Below are positions 24,650-38,032 of a stretch of DNA of 64,000 nt, piece after piece; positions within the stretch are counted from its first letter, which is position 1, and every line of letters begins with the position of its first letter. The stretch is from Auanema rhodensis (Eukaryota > Nematoda > Chromadorea > Rhabditida > Rhabditidae), in NCBI GenBank assembly GCA_964057225.1, contig OZ059894.1, forward strand, positions 13,650,131-13,714,130, read 5' to 3'. A program made the position numbers and the translations under genes. A model generated the notes under the pieces. It did not search any database, was not told where the DNA came from, and worked only from the letters and a program-made list of their open reading frames with translations.

Positions 24650-26215
24650 GCAACATTTAACAACGACATTAAAATTGGGTGAGAAACAAGCATCTTCATC
24701 TGAAACCTCTAATCATCTCCCATTTTCAGAACGGCTTAAATACACGACATAGTCACTATTACGTGTCGTATTTGTTTCAAACACAACTTAACATTCCTGT
24801 TTTCTTTCCTATCTATTTCACAAAACAATATAAACATTACTAATACAATTATAGCTAACAATGACACAATACCTGTGTAATGATGCCTAGGACTTTCACA
24901 AAGATTTTATGTGTTTTTAGTTAATATTTTTTTTCAATTCGTTGCTATTTCATTGAATATGAAAATCTTTTCAAATCTATGTAACTTTCGTTTTCATGTC
25001 AGCCGTTTAGGAAGACGACCCTTAGCTTTAATTCCCAAAGGTATTCTTTTAGTTAAATGCCATTTTATCCACTCTCATGCTCTATACTTTCACTCCTTTT
25101 TTGCTCATCATTCACATCTCTATTTCGTTTTTTTCTCAATCTTTTCTCTTTTACTCTCTCTCTACTTTACTAACTCTCTAACGTAATCATGTCTCACCCC
25201 CTTCATCACCCCTATTTTCTATCTTATATATCTGTCCTCAGCAGTCGTTACGAACATTCTACTAAAGAGCACATTGTATGGTGTTTCTACCCTAATATTT
25301 TCTTAATTATACTATATCATTCGTTTTGTTTAACTTGGTTGCCTTTCCAGCCGTTAGAGAAAACTCTTTTCTCTCTAAATCCTTTGTACATAATTCTGAA
25401 CTATTCTTTGTTACCATTTTTTTTAAATTGCCGACCACATACGATCGTTTTTATTAGAAAAAAATCTTTTAAATTAGTCATAAACTTAAATTTTCATTTA
25501 CTTTACGCTAAGCATTTTCGTTTGCCATCAATATGATATTCCAAAGCTCAATGGTCAGTTCACGGCAGTTATCTCAAACTCTCACGATCGAGCCGACTGA
25601 CAAGAGCCTAAGGGGATGTGAATTCAGATTGAAATCCTTCGTTCTTTCTCAGATCTTCTTGAACGACTTCTTTTGTCCATTCAGACCAGGTTGGAATAGC
25701 GAAAGTCCTTATACGTTGCATGTTGTTGGACCATCTCGATACATAGCAACAGCGTTTGGGAATACATTTAAGTTCCTCAAGTAATTATCTTCTTTTTCCT
25801 GAAACCGAATTTCTTAAACAGAAAGAAAGAAATCATTTTTGTGATTCTTTAAAGTTCAGGACCGATATCTCAGAAACACTTCAAAACTAACTAAAGATAA
25901 TTTGGATGTTGTTATACGGGATATACATATTAGGTCATATTGAGCATTTTCAATAGAGAAAATTCACAATTTATTCTTCAATAAACGTCTTATTCTCATA
26001 TTTATTCATGTATTTTTACAATTTCGTTTTTGGGAGATGTCTAACCAAATGTTTCTCTCCTGTTGTCAGCCGTTTTTTCATAATTCAACCTGAAAAGCTT
26101 TTTACTATTCTCAACATTAACCGTGTTGTGTTGCGTTTGTTGCCAACATTATTGGACACGGACACAAACACAAACTGAAGAATTTGATTTTGTTTCCGTG
26201 GTAATCAGCATGAAG

Positions 26216-26272
26216 ATTTGAGAGATAGAGATAGAAAAAGGGGAAGATAGAGAGAGAGAGAAAAAGAGAGAC
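26216..26272. repeat. GA-rich simple repeat
   Basis: Run of GA/GATA units on the plus strand, in the 5' flank of the proposed first GPCR exon. Confidence 0.7.
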
Positions 26273-26366
26273 AAAAATGCAGACAATTTTCATCGTTTTC
26301 TGCTTCTTATTCATCCGTGTCTTCAGTGAACCACTTCCATGCTCTTTTCTCTAGAACTCAAAAGTA

Positions 26367-29300
26367 ATGGTGAGAGGGGAATGGGGCAGTGGTTATGATG
26401 ATGATGATGATCATCATCATCATCATTATTATGTTGTTGGTGAGTAAGAAAACTTATGTGATGACCACGGCATTGCAACGAAGCAGCTACTTGAAGTCTG
26501 CTGCACCCTTTGTTAGGTTAAAACTCATCCGTCGGTTGTCGACTCACAATCCTACAAGATATCTGAATTACACTTCGGAAGCTTCAGAGATTCTTTTTAG
26601 ATTCTTAAAATTGGAGAGGGACACTTATCCAATAATTCCGACGGCTAACCACTTTTCAGAAATTTGTAATATCCCCCCATTTCGTCATACACTGTTCCAT
26701 TTGATCTCGTCGTATCCTAATATGCACATAAGTTTTTCCGTTTTCAAACCCAGTTGTTGTTATAAGATGACTGTATTTTTGAAATTTTCATACATTAAAC
26801 AGACCATTTAAGTAATATTATAAAGAAAGTTTCAAGTTTATTTCAGCATAACTCATTGTTTTCAGCATTATCTTAACAATAAACTTATGAATGCACTTCA
26901 TCATAGACATATTGTTGTAAGAAAAGTTCGCTTTGTGGAGAAAATATTGAAATACATATGCACGTTTTTTAATTTTCAACTAACTTCTCTCGAAATTCTT
27001 GGAGGTAAATCTTGAAAAATATCAGTCATTTGTTTTCTTTCCGTTTTTCTTTGTAGTTTTGAACTAATTCTGCACGTGAATTTCATATATTATTTTTCAA
27101 AAAGTGATATGTGGTTTGATCAAGATGATTTGTGCTTTATTTATACTTCCAATTACTTTGAATAACTTCAATTTCTTGAAGTTTCAGTTATTTTTTGAAA
27201 ATCTTCTCAATATCAATATGAACTTCTAGTTTTCAAAAACGTTTCTTCATCATCACAAGCTTCGAGCATCTTTTGCACAATCTGTGCAGCTCATTCAACT
27301 CATTTCTCCCTGAACACTTTTTTCATTAAAAATGTTTAAAAGTTTTCGTTAAAATTTACGAACATTAGAATAAATGTAGTATATTGCCCATTTAAAAGAG
27401 GACCAAGTTCAAGTTTAATGGAAGAATGAGAAATAGACACAAATTAGTTCTGTTTGTTCAAATATTTCATTGGAGAGAGTATGTGAATATCTTCCGGATT
27501 CTCTTTCATTTTTATGTTTTTTTCTTCACACCCTTTTCAAATTTTTATTCTGACAACCCGGCTTTTTTCAATATTTCTATGTTTTTTTTTAAAACTCAAA
27601 ATCATCAATCAGATTTGTCACAATTTCATTCATCTGAATCTCTTCAATATTCAGTATTTCCTAATAAAACCATGATGCAAACAGAATTATTATTACATAA
27701 TTATCCAATCATCTTCGTATATCTAAACATATTTTATAAAAATTGAATTGAATTAAATTCTTTTTTCTCTTTAAAATCATTTTATTTAGGTTATCGGAAT
27801 TAACAAGAGCAAGACATTCTTCTTTTGAGAAATAAGAAGAGAAATTTTATTTCTTGTTTCTTGTTAAAATAGTGGAAAATCTATGATAGTCAGCTGTCGT
27901 TCCTATCTGGACCTCCCTCCCCCTTTTCATTCTTTTTCTTTCCTCTACATAGTCGGTTCTCTCTCAAATCTTGATTGTATTTTTCAAAAAATTTGCTTTT
28001 GCTCCTCACTGATCAGATACAATCAGTACCGAGGAGTCTAGGAGGTGCCTCCTCCTCTCGACTCTCTTTATCCTTTCTTTAGATTTTCATTTATTTATCT
28101 GCTCTGATAACATGTGTCGATAAGTTGTTAGTCAGATTAGCTTCCTTTATATCTACTAATATTCTTGAACTTTAATATATTAATTAAATTTCCATAATAT
28201 TTCCAGTTAAATATTTGTTTTAAGCATCTATTCATTTAGTTAGCAATGTTTCTTTGTTATATCATATATCTCACTCAACTATTAAAAAGAAGAAATATTA
28301 CATCTCAATGACTTAAAGATACAAAGATCTTTTTTTGCATATCTTTCTAATAATTATCCTATCTTGATGCGAAAGTTTGGATAACTATTCTTCGATATAT
28401 GTTTCCTACTATAATCATTTTGATTTTTATTCATTTTTTAAAAATATTTTCGGGATTTTTTTGAACCTTTTATGCAAAATTATAATAGAAAAGATTAGCA
28501 TGTCTAAGTTAAGTTTGTGTCGCCCTTTCCTAGAATTTTCAAACTTATTATTATTGTAATTCTGTGGATGCCCACTGGCGAATACTTTATCCGTGAGAAT
28601 TGTTGGATTTTTGACCCTACTAAGATCAGAAATATTCAACAGAGCATCCAAAGTGTAGCTATGATTTTCGAGCTTCATAAGTGAAAGAATAGAAAAAGCT
28701 TGGAAAATTAAAAAGTACTAGGGTAAGTTGAGGATAGAGATAGAGAGATGAAACAGGAAATTGCTTAGAAAGAGTAAAATGACATGAGGTGTAGAAAGAG
28801 AAGCAAATTGGGAAAGTTAGAACGATCATGAGAAAGTTAGTTGTAGTTGTACTACTGCTTTTACTACTATTACTACTACTACTACTACTACTACCAGTAA
28901 TAGTAGTATAGAAGTGGTAATATAACAAGAGGTAAAACAAAAGCAATAATAATGTCAAATTGATTGAAGAATTTTAGAATCAGTGAGAACATACAACATC
29001 AGATGTCAAACTCTCACTGTTTGCAATTGTACGTGAATTAAGCATGAATGATTTCTATTCATAGATTATCAGCAGCGTGCATGAAAAAACTTGAAAAAAA
29101 CTATTTCAATTCAACTTGTGTAGTTTTTAGTTTACGTTTTTAAGGGAAAATTTATTTGATTTCTATAAACGTTAACAACAAAGATCAATGAAATCACAAA
29201 CTTAAGCTTGAAGAAGTCGCGTAGATACTTGTTGAGCAGAGCGTGGATGCATACCGGATGAAGGTTCGAGTGCGTCAACTAGGACACACTATCTTTGCCA

Positions 29301-32300
29301 TCTTCGTTGTTCTCACAAACCTCACTACTTTAGCTCAGATCTCTTATTATGGCATTTCTCTCTCTCTCAGTCTTTTTCTTTCTTTCTTTTTTTTCCTTAG
29401 TATTCTTCTTCCTCGTTGCGTATGAGTTTCGTTTACTCACTCGATGACGTCTAGCTTCGCATTATTGGTTTCATCGTCGACAACCGACGAATATCGTATT
29501 CAGAATCCCAAAATGTGTGTCTACCTCCCTGCCAATGGACGTCGAACTAGTGTAGCGTGCTGAGGATGACACCGATCGTCTTCTTCAGTAGCAGTAAGAA
29601 TATGCTGAAGTTCATGTCACGGAATCTTACTAAGAAATCTTTTCACCTTTTTATCTCGTATTCTACTATATATCTAGTAACAATCTAGAATATTTCTCTT
29701 TTACTTCATAATACATATGATGAATCTAAGTCATCATCAATTCTATTTAATAATTTATTTTGATAACACGAATTTTACATTTGTATTCATTTTTAGTTTT
29801 CTTTGGACAGACTATAGCATGTGATTTATAAACATCAACAACTTAAAATAATAATTAAGCTTTCAAGTTTAAACTTTTTCAAGTTGCAAAAGATAAGAAT
29901 CATTGATCATTAAAAGTCTTTTATTTAATTTCAAATAATCTTAAGAAATGAAATAAAAGTTTTTCTTTTTTAAAAAAAATTTCTTTGAAAATGTTCAATA
30001 TTTTACGTTTTTCTATTTAATTTTTAAACTTTTCGAATGAAATGACATTTGAATTCATTAATTTGTCTAGAGCATTATACAGTTAAACTAATTTAATTAA
30101 GAAATAATTTATTGAACTGAAAAATCAATATTACTAAGAATTCCGGAGAAAAAAAAGATTATTGTTTAATGAAAATGATGAATATAATGATACTAAAATT
30201 CGTTCAAAATATTCATCTTAGTATAGAATCTCATATAAAAAATATTTCAAAACCCTACAATAATACTGACCATTAATGAAAAAAGATATTCAAAGCTATG
30301 ACATTCTTTGATCAAATTGAATTTTTTAAAATTTGTACCTCCTTTTTCATATTTTTTTCTTATAAATATAAAATCTACGTATTGCTGTAATTATGATAAT
30401 TCAAATATCTTACAACATCTATCATCGCCAGCTTTCTTATTTTCTTTTCAATCTTACTCTCTTATGTTTGATGTCAGTTTAGTTATAAATTCAGATTATT
30501 TCATCAAACTCCTATTATTCTTCTATACTAGCTTGATTGAGATGATATGATGATAAGGTGGAGAAGGTAAAAGTACTGAATAGATATTCACAGACATCTA
30601 TATCCATGTTATGTATTTTTTTCGTCTGTCTGGCTTTCATTATATAAGAAATTACCTGGATATCATACATATTAGCATATAGATATATGTATATATAGCA
30701 TAATTGATGTTCAACTTCAAACTTTGATACTTAACATCAAAGTATAAATATATGTAATTAGACATACATATAGATGTTTTTTTTTCATTTCACTAGGCAA
30801 TAAAAGAAAAACTTATTTTCTTCAGACATTAAATCCTTGGCAGCTAAAGTGAATAGTTGTGCTGCAAATAAAAGAAAAAAACAAAAGAATAACACAAAAA
30901 TCACGACAAGTCTAAGGCAGATGACAATGTTACATTCATTTACCTATGCTTTCATGTCTCAAGCTCAAACTCTTGTGTTCTCTTAGCTACCACTAATATT
31001 TATCATAGTGTCAGCTTGTGTCCTTTTTTATTTGAAGTAAGCTTAAAGATTTAGACTGAAATAGATCATTATATAAGAATGTTACAATGTTTTTTCTTCA
31101 AAAAAAGTTAAGAAAAAAATTTTTCTTCACTCTTAGGCTCTTAGTAAAAGCTATTTTAATCCTTCACTTGCCGTTTATCATAGACCTTTCGCTTCATATA
31201 TGAATTGTTTTGTTTTTTTTTTCCAAAAAAAATTGAATCGTGCGCTTGGTGTACATGTAAAAACCTCATGTTCATTCTTATATTGCTTTGAACTCCGAAC
31301 CCAATTCAATAAAAACTTTTATATTTCATATGAAAACAAGTTGAAAACAACATTTTCTTTTTTTGTCAACTATAAGGGATGAACAAGAAAATCTAATTAA
31401 TGCCGGTAGATAGTTTTTTTTTTTCTCGAAAACTCATCTTTTTATCATGATATACATACATATATACAGAAATTGATATACAAACATATTTATGTATATG
31501 AATAATAATAAATATTATTAATTTTTATAAATACTTTTATCTATATTTATATTTATAACTCAGACTACTTTATTTATTGTTATGATTTTTTTATTCTTTC
31601 TGCTCATAATGAAGTCAAACTCATTTATGTCGTTTATATACTACGGCATGCTGCTCTGACGTCGGCATCTTCAACGAGCGTCGTGGCGTCGTTGTCGCTG
31701 TGGCCGCATTTTCATATTTTCTTTTACCTTGTTATAATCAATTCTTCTTTTCAAATTGATATAAATTGGTGATAAAGCCAACTTGTTTTCTCATCCTCAG
31801 ACTAAAAAAATTTTTGATTGAATCCCACCTCACGTAAATTTTATTTCACGTGTATTTCATTTCATTTATTCGTTTGACGTAATCCGGCTGGTTATAAACC
31901 AAAATTTATAACTTCAAAACTAATATTCATGTAGCTATTGACTTACACAGATATATGTTCTTATATCTATGGCTGACAAAGAAAAAAAAAGTTCAAAAAT
32001 ATTTTTTTCACAATCCTCAATGTCATTCTCATCATCACTGACGTCTGGTTGTCTTTACAAAATTCGAAGATGAAGACATCTTTTTTTTCAAAAATGTGTT
32101 AAAATTTGCCGGTCTTAAAACTTTTCTCCTTCTTTTTACACTGAGTGGTACTTTGTTCTATTCAATTCAATTTTATCCGAATTTTGTTCATTTTCCTAAA
32201 GCAAAATGATGTTTTTCTTAGATTATATATATATATGCATACATATGAAAGAAAATTAAATTGTAGAAACTTCCAAGAGATTGCATATATAATGACCACA

Positions 32301-35300
32301 TCGGAACAAATCTTCTCATATTTTTTTTGGTTTTTCTCAGATATTTTCTTTTTATCTAGCATACTATGTTATTCTTTAAGGTCATTTTTCAATTTATCTA
32401 TTTATCAGACTAGATTCAGCTTGCAAAAGTTGAATGAGTTTGAATAAGGAAAGCTAGACAAGAAACAATTTTTGTGTGCTCGTTTACGATTTGTACTTCC
32501 GCTAACAAATCAACCCGATTTTTTATTATTTTACTTTCTTTCTTTCTGTATACACACACACACACACACATATGTATGTATATGTATATACTATGTAGAT
32601 GTAAATACATGGAGAGAAGATTGTCCTTTACTGTTTTCACGGTTTCAGTTTCTTCCCATTATGAATATCATGGCTTCTCCTTCACTTTCTCCACCTTCTC
32701 AATCACTTTTGTCACTTTTTCCATTTACTATGTAATCTAATTCAATTTTCTTCTTATTCAAATAATTTTCTACGATTAATAAATCAATTATTGTTACTAC
32801 AGTTACATATCATAGCTGCTATTTGCAATGAAGCTATCAATACAGATATTTTTTTCCAAATTCAATACTATTTTAAAAAAAATTTTTTTTTCGTAAATTT
32901 GTCTTTTTACATAGGATCTGCATACACATCTCATATACACATACACACTCACACACTCATACACAACCACCATACACACACACCCAGATTCACATCAACT
33001 TGTTTCAATTCGCTTGTGACCATTCAATATGTGGCTTAAAGACAAATTTCATTCTTTTTCTCGTTATAGTATTCATTGCCATTCATCCGATACACATGTA
33101 TTTTTAATTTTCATTTTTAAAGTTTAAATCCATAACTCTTCTATCATTTATCTATTTGATTATACTTCTATATATGTATATGCATGTCTATCTATGTATC
33201 TATGCTTATATACTTTTTTTTTCATTTTACTTCAATTCTATTTCATTTATTCGTGAAATTAAAGTATTCCTAATCAATTTATTGTTTAAAGGCTTTGTCT
33301 TTTTATTCTTTTCATAATTCTTATCATTTGTTGTCTGATTTTATAATTTTCGCTACAGGCGGTTTATGGATGAGCGAGAACGAGTCTTGTATCCACATTG
33401 CAGCCGCCATTCGAGCACAAGGCATCGATGACGTCACGGCGTAAGTTTTTTGATTCTTCAGGATATGATAAGAATGCATTAGATATAGTTATTATAATTA
33501 CGAAAACATCACTAAACACTTCATGAAGAATATTTGAAGAAGTTTGGATGTTTTTGTGCAATATTAACCTATCGCTTCTGGTGCTCTCTAATGACACTCA
33601 TAGTCATCATGTTTCCAATATCTCTATCTCTTTGGAAGACAGTTGCTGTGAAGAAAAGTGCTAAAAATTTGAGAAGATAGTCCGTAAGCGAACTATTTAG
33701 CAAATCATCTAGTTCGCATGAGAGCGAATATTTAAAGAAAATAGTTAATTATCTTTTGAAATATTGAAATAAAAAACTATAGTTTAAATAATTAGTAGTT
33801 TGTTATTTCTAGTAAGGATCATAAACTTCGGATGTTAGTAGTAGAGGAAGGCAGAGAAGGAAAAGAGAGAAGAGCAATATATTTAGCTGAATATATTCAA
33901 TTGTTTCTATCTTTTAAATGTTTTATGTGATTAGAAATGTAATGAACCGATGAAATGATATGAGAGAACATTCACATCATTGTTCAACGATGTTTTGAAA
34001 CATACTTTAAAAGATTTGTTTTTATAAGGAAACACTGTTCTATCTTTTTTTTCTTTAAATATATGTAGATACTATATAGAGAGAGGGGGGGGAGAAAGGT
34101 TAAGTAAAACACTAGAAACCACAAAAATGTGAGCGAAGATGAGAAGAACAAAATGATCGGAAGCTATTCGGAGAATGTTACGAGAGCTGATTCCAAGCTC
34201 AACTTTTCCCAGTTGATCAGAGTTCACCATATCGTTCACTTTCGAAGATGATGATGGTGAAAATAGAATAAAGACCAGACTAGTCAAAAACTAGAGCATT
34301 TTTTTCTTCATAATGTTAATTTGAAAATTACATTAGAATATGTACTAATTCACAATTGTATTTGATTTCCTGAAATGATCACAATTTCGGCCAATAGTAA
34401 TAAATTCATGGCGAAGGGATGAATTAGTGAGAAATATGAGGAAGTAAAAACTAAGTGAAGGGGGAGGGAAGTGTAGACATTTTAGTTATTTTTCAGTTCT
34501 TTCTAGATGGGGGGGCTTCTATCATATCAATATTCGAGGTTAACAAATATGAGTGGAAAACTCATATGCTTCAAAAGATAAAAGAATCATGAAACATTAG
34601 GCTAAATAAAAAATTATTCAAGTACTTAAGAACACATGTATGTCTATGAATCTAATACATGACTTAATCCTATATTCAAGCAGTAGTTGAATGTTATCTT
34701 TAAATCAGTAGATAACAAAGCATTTCTAGATATTATTCTTCTAAAAATTTATTTATATTCAGGCATTTGACGGTGAAGACGTTATTCACTCTCATCTACA
34801 GTATTCTCTTTGTGGTAGGACTATTTGGTAACGGTGGTGTATTATGGGCAGTTGCTCGAAATCGACGATTACGAAGTGCTCGAAATATATTTCTCCTAAA
34901 TCTCATTCTATCAGACTTACTTCTTGTACTAACAGCAGTACCAGTCACACCATGGTTAGTTATATAATGAAACATATTGAAACTTAACATAATCAATTTT
35001 AAGGTATGCAATAACTAAAGATTGGCAATTCGGATCAGCAATGTGCCATCTTATGCCTCTCATTAATTCATGTTCAGTATTTGTTACAAGGTTTACACGG
35101 ACTTTATTAATTATACATAACTATATTAATTTTAGTTGGAGTCTAACAGCAATATCATTAGATAAATTTCTTCACATTATTGACCCAACTAAAGCTCCGG
35201 TTACTGTATGTTTTTCACAAATTGCTTATAGAATATTATTTTCATAAATTACAGAAACGACAAGCTGGAGCAATAACTATTCTAATTTGGCTTGTATCTT

Positions 35301-37912
35301 CACTAATAAATGTGCCTTACTTATTAAGTTATGAGCTGGTAGACGGAAGGTTTGGTCTATTTAGTCATTGCATGTAGTTAGGACACACATACTCATATAA
35401 TCATGAAATATAAATCAAATCATGAGACGTAGACAATCTGCATGAGCAAAAATCTTTTTGTCTCATTTTGAGAGAGAAAGCATGAAAAGAAAAAAAATAT
35501 TCAAATCCATACTGTTTTCTCGTACACGTGATAATTAGCATAAATAACGGTATTTCTCACGTGGCTGACGGGGAATCAGACACTTATTTTCTTTGAATTG
35601 CATGACGCACAATTTTCGGTTGAATTCAAATAAAATTCAAATATACACAATTTTTATTAAAATTTTGGTTTATAGATATTATGTACCACCTGATGGAAAG
35701 CCTTATTGTGGACAATTTTGTGATGAAACCAATTGGCAAAGCGAAAATTCTCGCCGTCTCTATGGAACGATGGTTATGCTGCTACAGGTTTTTTAATAGA
35801 TTGATTAATATTAGAAAATGCTTTTATTTACAGTTTGTCATACCTATGGCTATAATTACATATTGTTATTTTCGTATTCTTAAAAAAGTTTCAAAGGATA
35901 TGATAATTCAAAATGTTCAATTTTCCCAATCATTAACACAAAAGCAACGAGGCGATGCAATCAGTAGAAAGAAACGAGTGAGCTAAAATTATAAGATTAT
36001 ATTATTTCATATCTAATAATGTTTTAGGTAAATTATATTTTGATTGGAATGGTAGTAACTTTTATTGGATGTTGGTTGCCACTGACCGCTGTTAATCTTG
36101 TTAAAGATTATAGTAAGATTTAATTATATAAAATTGTTAAGCATTAACTTCCGAAATAATATATTTTAATACTATAATATAAGATATATTTAATTTTCAT
36201 TATTACTAATAATATATTTCAGAGATGGAGCCTTCTTTTCTACTAACACAGCCATTTCTGTGGGCACTGGTTGCTCATGTTATAGCAATGTCACTGGTTA
36301 TTTGGAATCCTGTACTGTTTTTCTGGCTCACACGTAAACAGAAAAGAACAGGCTTAAGCAAGATTATAAATACATCTGAGGTAACCTTGAGTGAGGTAAA
36401 TTCGCGACCCGATTTCTATTACATGGCACCAGCATCATCTTCTAGTCTATCGCAAACTTCTAACTTTGCCTTTGTTAATTTTGTTTTTTCGAACAGTTTA
36501 GAGTAAAAAGTCTATTAAGCAATCTATAAGATTAGCATGTTAATTCATCTCTAGAAGCAAATTCGAAAAGTTTTTGTTCCTGAACAATTTTTGAAAGCTT
36601 TTTGAAGTGCATGTCGGCCATGTAACATTAGTCGGTTAAATTGAAACAGCATGAGCATGAGCACACTATTTCTGTAACTGTTTAATAGTCAGAGAATAAC
36701 AAACAGAAATATAGGATTCATTTTCTTTTTTATTTTCATTTTGTTCTTGCACTAATATATCCTTATTTATCTTTTAAATATACTATTAATGTTTAGGTTA
36801 TGGCTTCATTTGCTAGTCGTATTGGTAGCAGTATCCGAAGAATGTCAACAAGAAATAATAGTGGCAAAGAAAAGTAAGTTACATCATTTCCATTATATCT
36901 AATCTTTTTACAGTAAAAAATATATAAATTTTCGTATATTTCCCAACAGATTAGCTCATTTGATTCATCTTATTCTTTCTTTCAATTTTTTTTTCATTCA
37001 ATCGTTTCTACATTTTCATTTTCCCAACTTCATGAGATATATTTACAATAAGTTTTTCTTTTATAAAAACAACAATCTACAGAAACTTAAGACGTAAAAG
37101 AAAACAAAAAATAATACAATTGTAGCATTCTCGATCAATGTCCTATTTTTTGTTATCAAGGATATGCTTCATTCGAAACACCCTTGTTTTTTTTTTAAAC
37201 TTAACCTGAAAAATAAAAACTGATTGATTGACTTTAGACAGATTAGATTGACCAACCGCGAAACTTCCTCATCGTCTCACAAGTTTCTCTGATGGCTATC
37301 AGTAAGCTCTGTCAGCAAACGTTTGATGTGAAGCTTGTCATTCGGCGATTAAAAAGAAAAATATTTGAAACTACGGATATTCACTTCAATACTGATCCAA
37401 AACATGATACGTGGCTTATCCAAAGATTTATGTTGAATCTTCAATGGTTTAAGAAAATCATGTGAATATTCGTATGATTCTTGTCCGTTTTACGAGTGTC
37501 AAAAACCTCATTCCCTTCATTTTTCAGATTACACTCTCTATACTCTTAAAATTATAACTTTTACTAAATATGATGTGAGATTACAAATAAAAAAAAACAG
37601 AACGCAACCAATTCTAACGCTTGTTCAAAATAAAATATAATAATTAGCATATCAGCAATATGGATGCTTGTTAAGCTATTATGCTAATGTTAACTACCTC
37701 ATTGAACCCTATGTTCTAACTTACTTCTTTATTAATTGACATAATTCATGAATATAATACGAATTTGATATGATATAGTTAATTCTCTCTATTTCAGACG
37801 CAAACGGCAACAAATGATGGATTCAGAAGTTGTCACGTGCACGACAACTTCACGTCCTCTCATCATTCGTACGGAATTATTAAAGACATCCCTATCAACA
37901 GAAATGCTATAG
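26367..37912 (+). CDS. neuropeptide Y/F-type G protein-coupled receptor
   Basis: The core (33359-33440, 34763-34954, 35004-35090, 35136-35205, 35255-35349, 35676-35787, 35834-35977, 36028-36112, 36223-36380, 36797-36873, 37798-37912) encodes seven helices: TM1 LFGNGGVLW, TM2 LNLILSDLLL, the TM3 Cys in MCHLMP and SLDKFLHIIDP where DRY is usual, ECL2 with CGQFCDETNW, TM6 FIGCWLP, TM7 WNPVLFFW. This is the pattern of the NPY/sNPF receptor group (C. elegans NPR family). A probable first exon at 26367-26439, behind a good acceptor and with an ideal donor (GTGAGTAAG), reads MVRGEWGSGY, then five Asp and five His. It joins in phase to give 429 residues. Without it, an internal ATG at 33370 (MSENESCIHIAAA, an N-glycosylation site) gives 401 residues. 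The intracellular tail is Ser/Arg-rich and ends in TEML. It should couple extracellular peptide to G proteins in neurons or gut. Confidence 0.85.
28851..28910. repeat. (ACT)n microsatellite
   Basis: Imperfect TAC/ACT triplet run in the proposed first GPCR intron. It ends in an inverted part (CCAGTAATAGTAGTA), so it can also fold back on itself. Confidence 0.8.
29205..29640 (+). other. GC-richer island in the large GPCR intron, open on plus strand
   Basis: From 29251 a plus-strand frame opens MDAYRMKVRVRQLGHTIFAI, a basic start followed by a hydrophobic helix and then a T-rich run. It resembles the start of a type II membrane protein, but no downstream exons were found. Further on (29450-29540) there is another GC-richer block with short frames. 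It may be an unrelated nested exon, an alternative 5' exon, or a regulatory block. Confidence 0.25.
30721..30743. repeat. short perfect inverted repeat
   Basis: ACTTTGAT, a 7 nt spacer, then ATCAAAGT: an 8 bp perfect stem in AT-rich intronic DNA. Confidence 0.6.
31636..31712. other. small GC-rich block with CRE-like site
   Basis: About 75 bp of GC-rich, CpG-containing DNA in a very AT-rich area, preceded by TTTATATA and containing TGACGTCG. It could be a core promoter or enhancer for the GPCR gene (next exon at 33359), or a small exon. No open frame argues clearly for coding. Confidence 0.3.
32551..32592. repeat. (AC)n microsatellite followed by TATG repeats
   Basis: About ten CA units followed by TATGTATGTATATG in the large GPCR intron. 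Confidence 0.85.
32920..32986. repeat. imperfect AC-rich repeat
   Basis: Degenerate (CACA/TACACA)n tract in the GPCR intron. Confidence 0.7.
36381..36506 (+). other. possible alternative C-terminus of the GPCR by intron read-through
   Basis: If the intron after 36380 is kept, the frame continues for 41 codons (SEVNSRPDFYYMAPASSSSL ...) to a stop at 36506. The sequence is Ser-rich, tail-like and less AT-rich than neighbouring introns. This would replace the basic tail in 36797-37912. Confidence 0.35.
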
Positions 37913-38026
37913 AATTCATTTCGCACACAGCGTTAACATAATCAGTCACATCATCATCTGATTCTAAGCATCCAAGCCTATGCTGTATCATGCGGGTTGC
38001 TCATTTGCCATCGATAGTATCTAGGA

Positions 38027-38032
38027 AATAAA
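38027..38032 (+). terminator. poly(A) signal of the GPCR gene
   Basis: AATAAA about 115 nt after the GPCR stop codon. Confidence 0.6.

Larger units (their letters stand above)
20709..26366. other. long AT-rich stretch, no certain gene
   Basis: No gene model could be supported. Plus-strand frames at 21541-21855 and 24911-25536 are pyrimidine-rich and look like compositional artefacts. Less AT-rich patches occur at about 21050-21200, 23390-23715 and 25540-25760; the second is open on both strands (MIDHHRATITETAGTIILTF on plus) and the third is open for 83 codons on plus. They could be distant 5' exons or enhancers of the GPCR gene to the right, but I could not join them by splice sites. Confidence 0.3.

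Noticed and set aside
24534-24752. ORF with a long poly-Asp run
   Set aside because: The Asp run is a GAT microsatellite, and there is no gene context around it.
26389-26811. 140-codon plus-strand ORF beginning in the same repeat as the GPCR first exon
   Set aside because: It uses a different frame of the repeat and runs across an ideal donor. The spliced GPCR reading is better supported, though the part from about 26461 is protein-like and might deserve a look.
29243-29290. tRNA-like B-box (GGTTCGAGTGC)
   Set aside because: No matching A-box or cloverleaf could be drawn; no tRNA or rRNA gene was found in the window.
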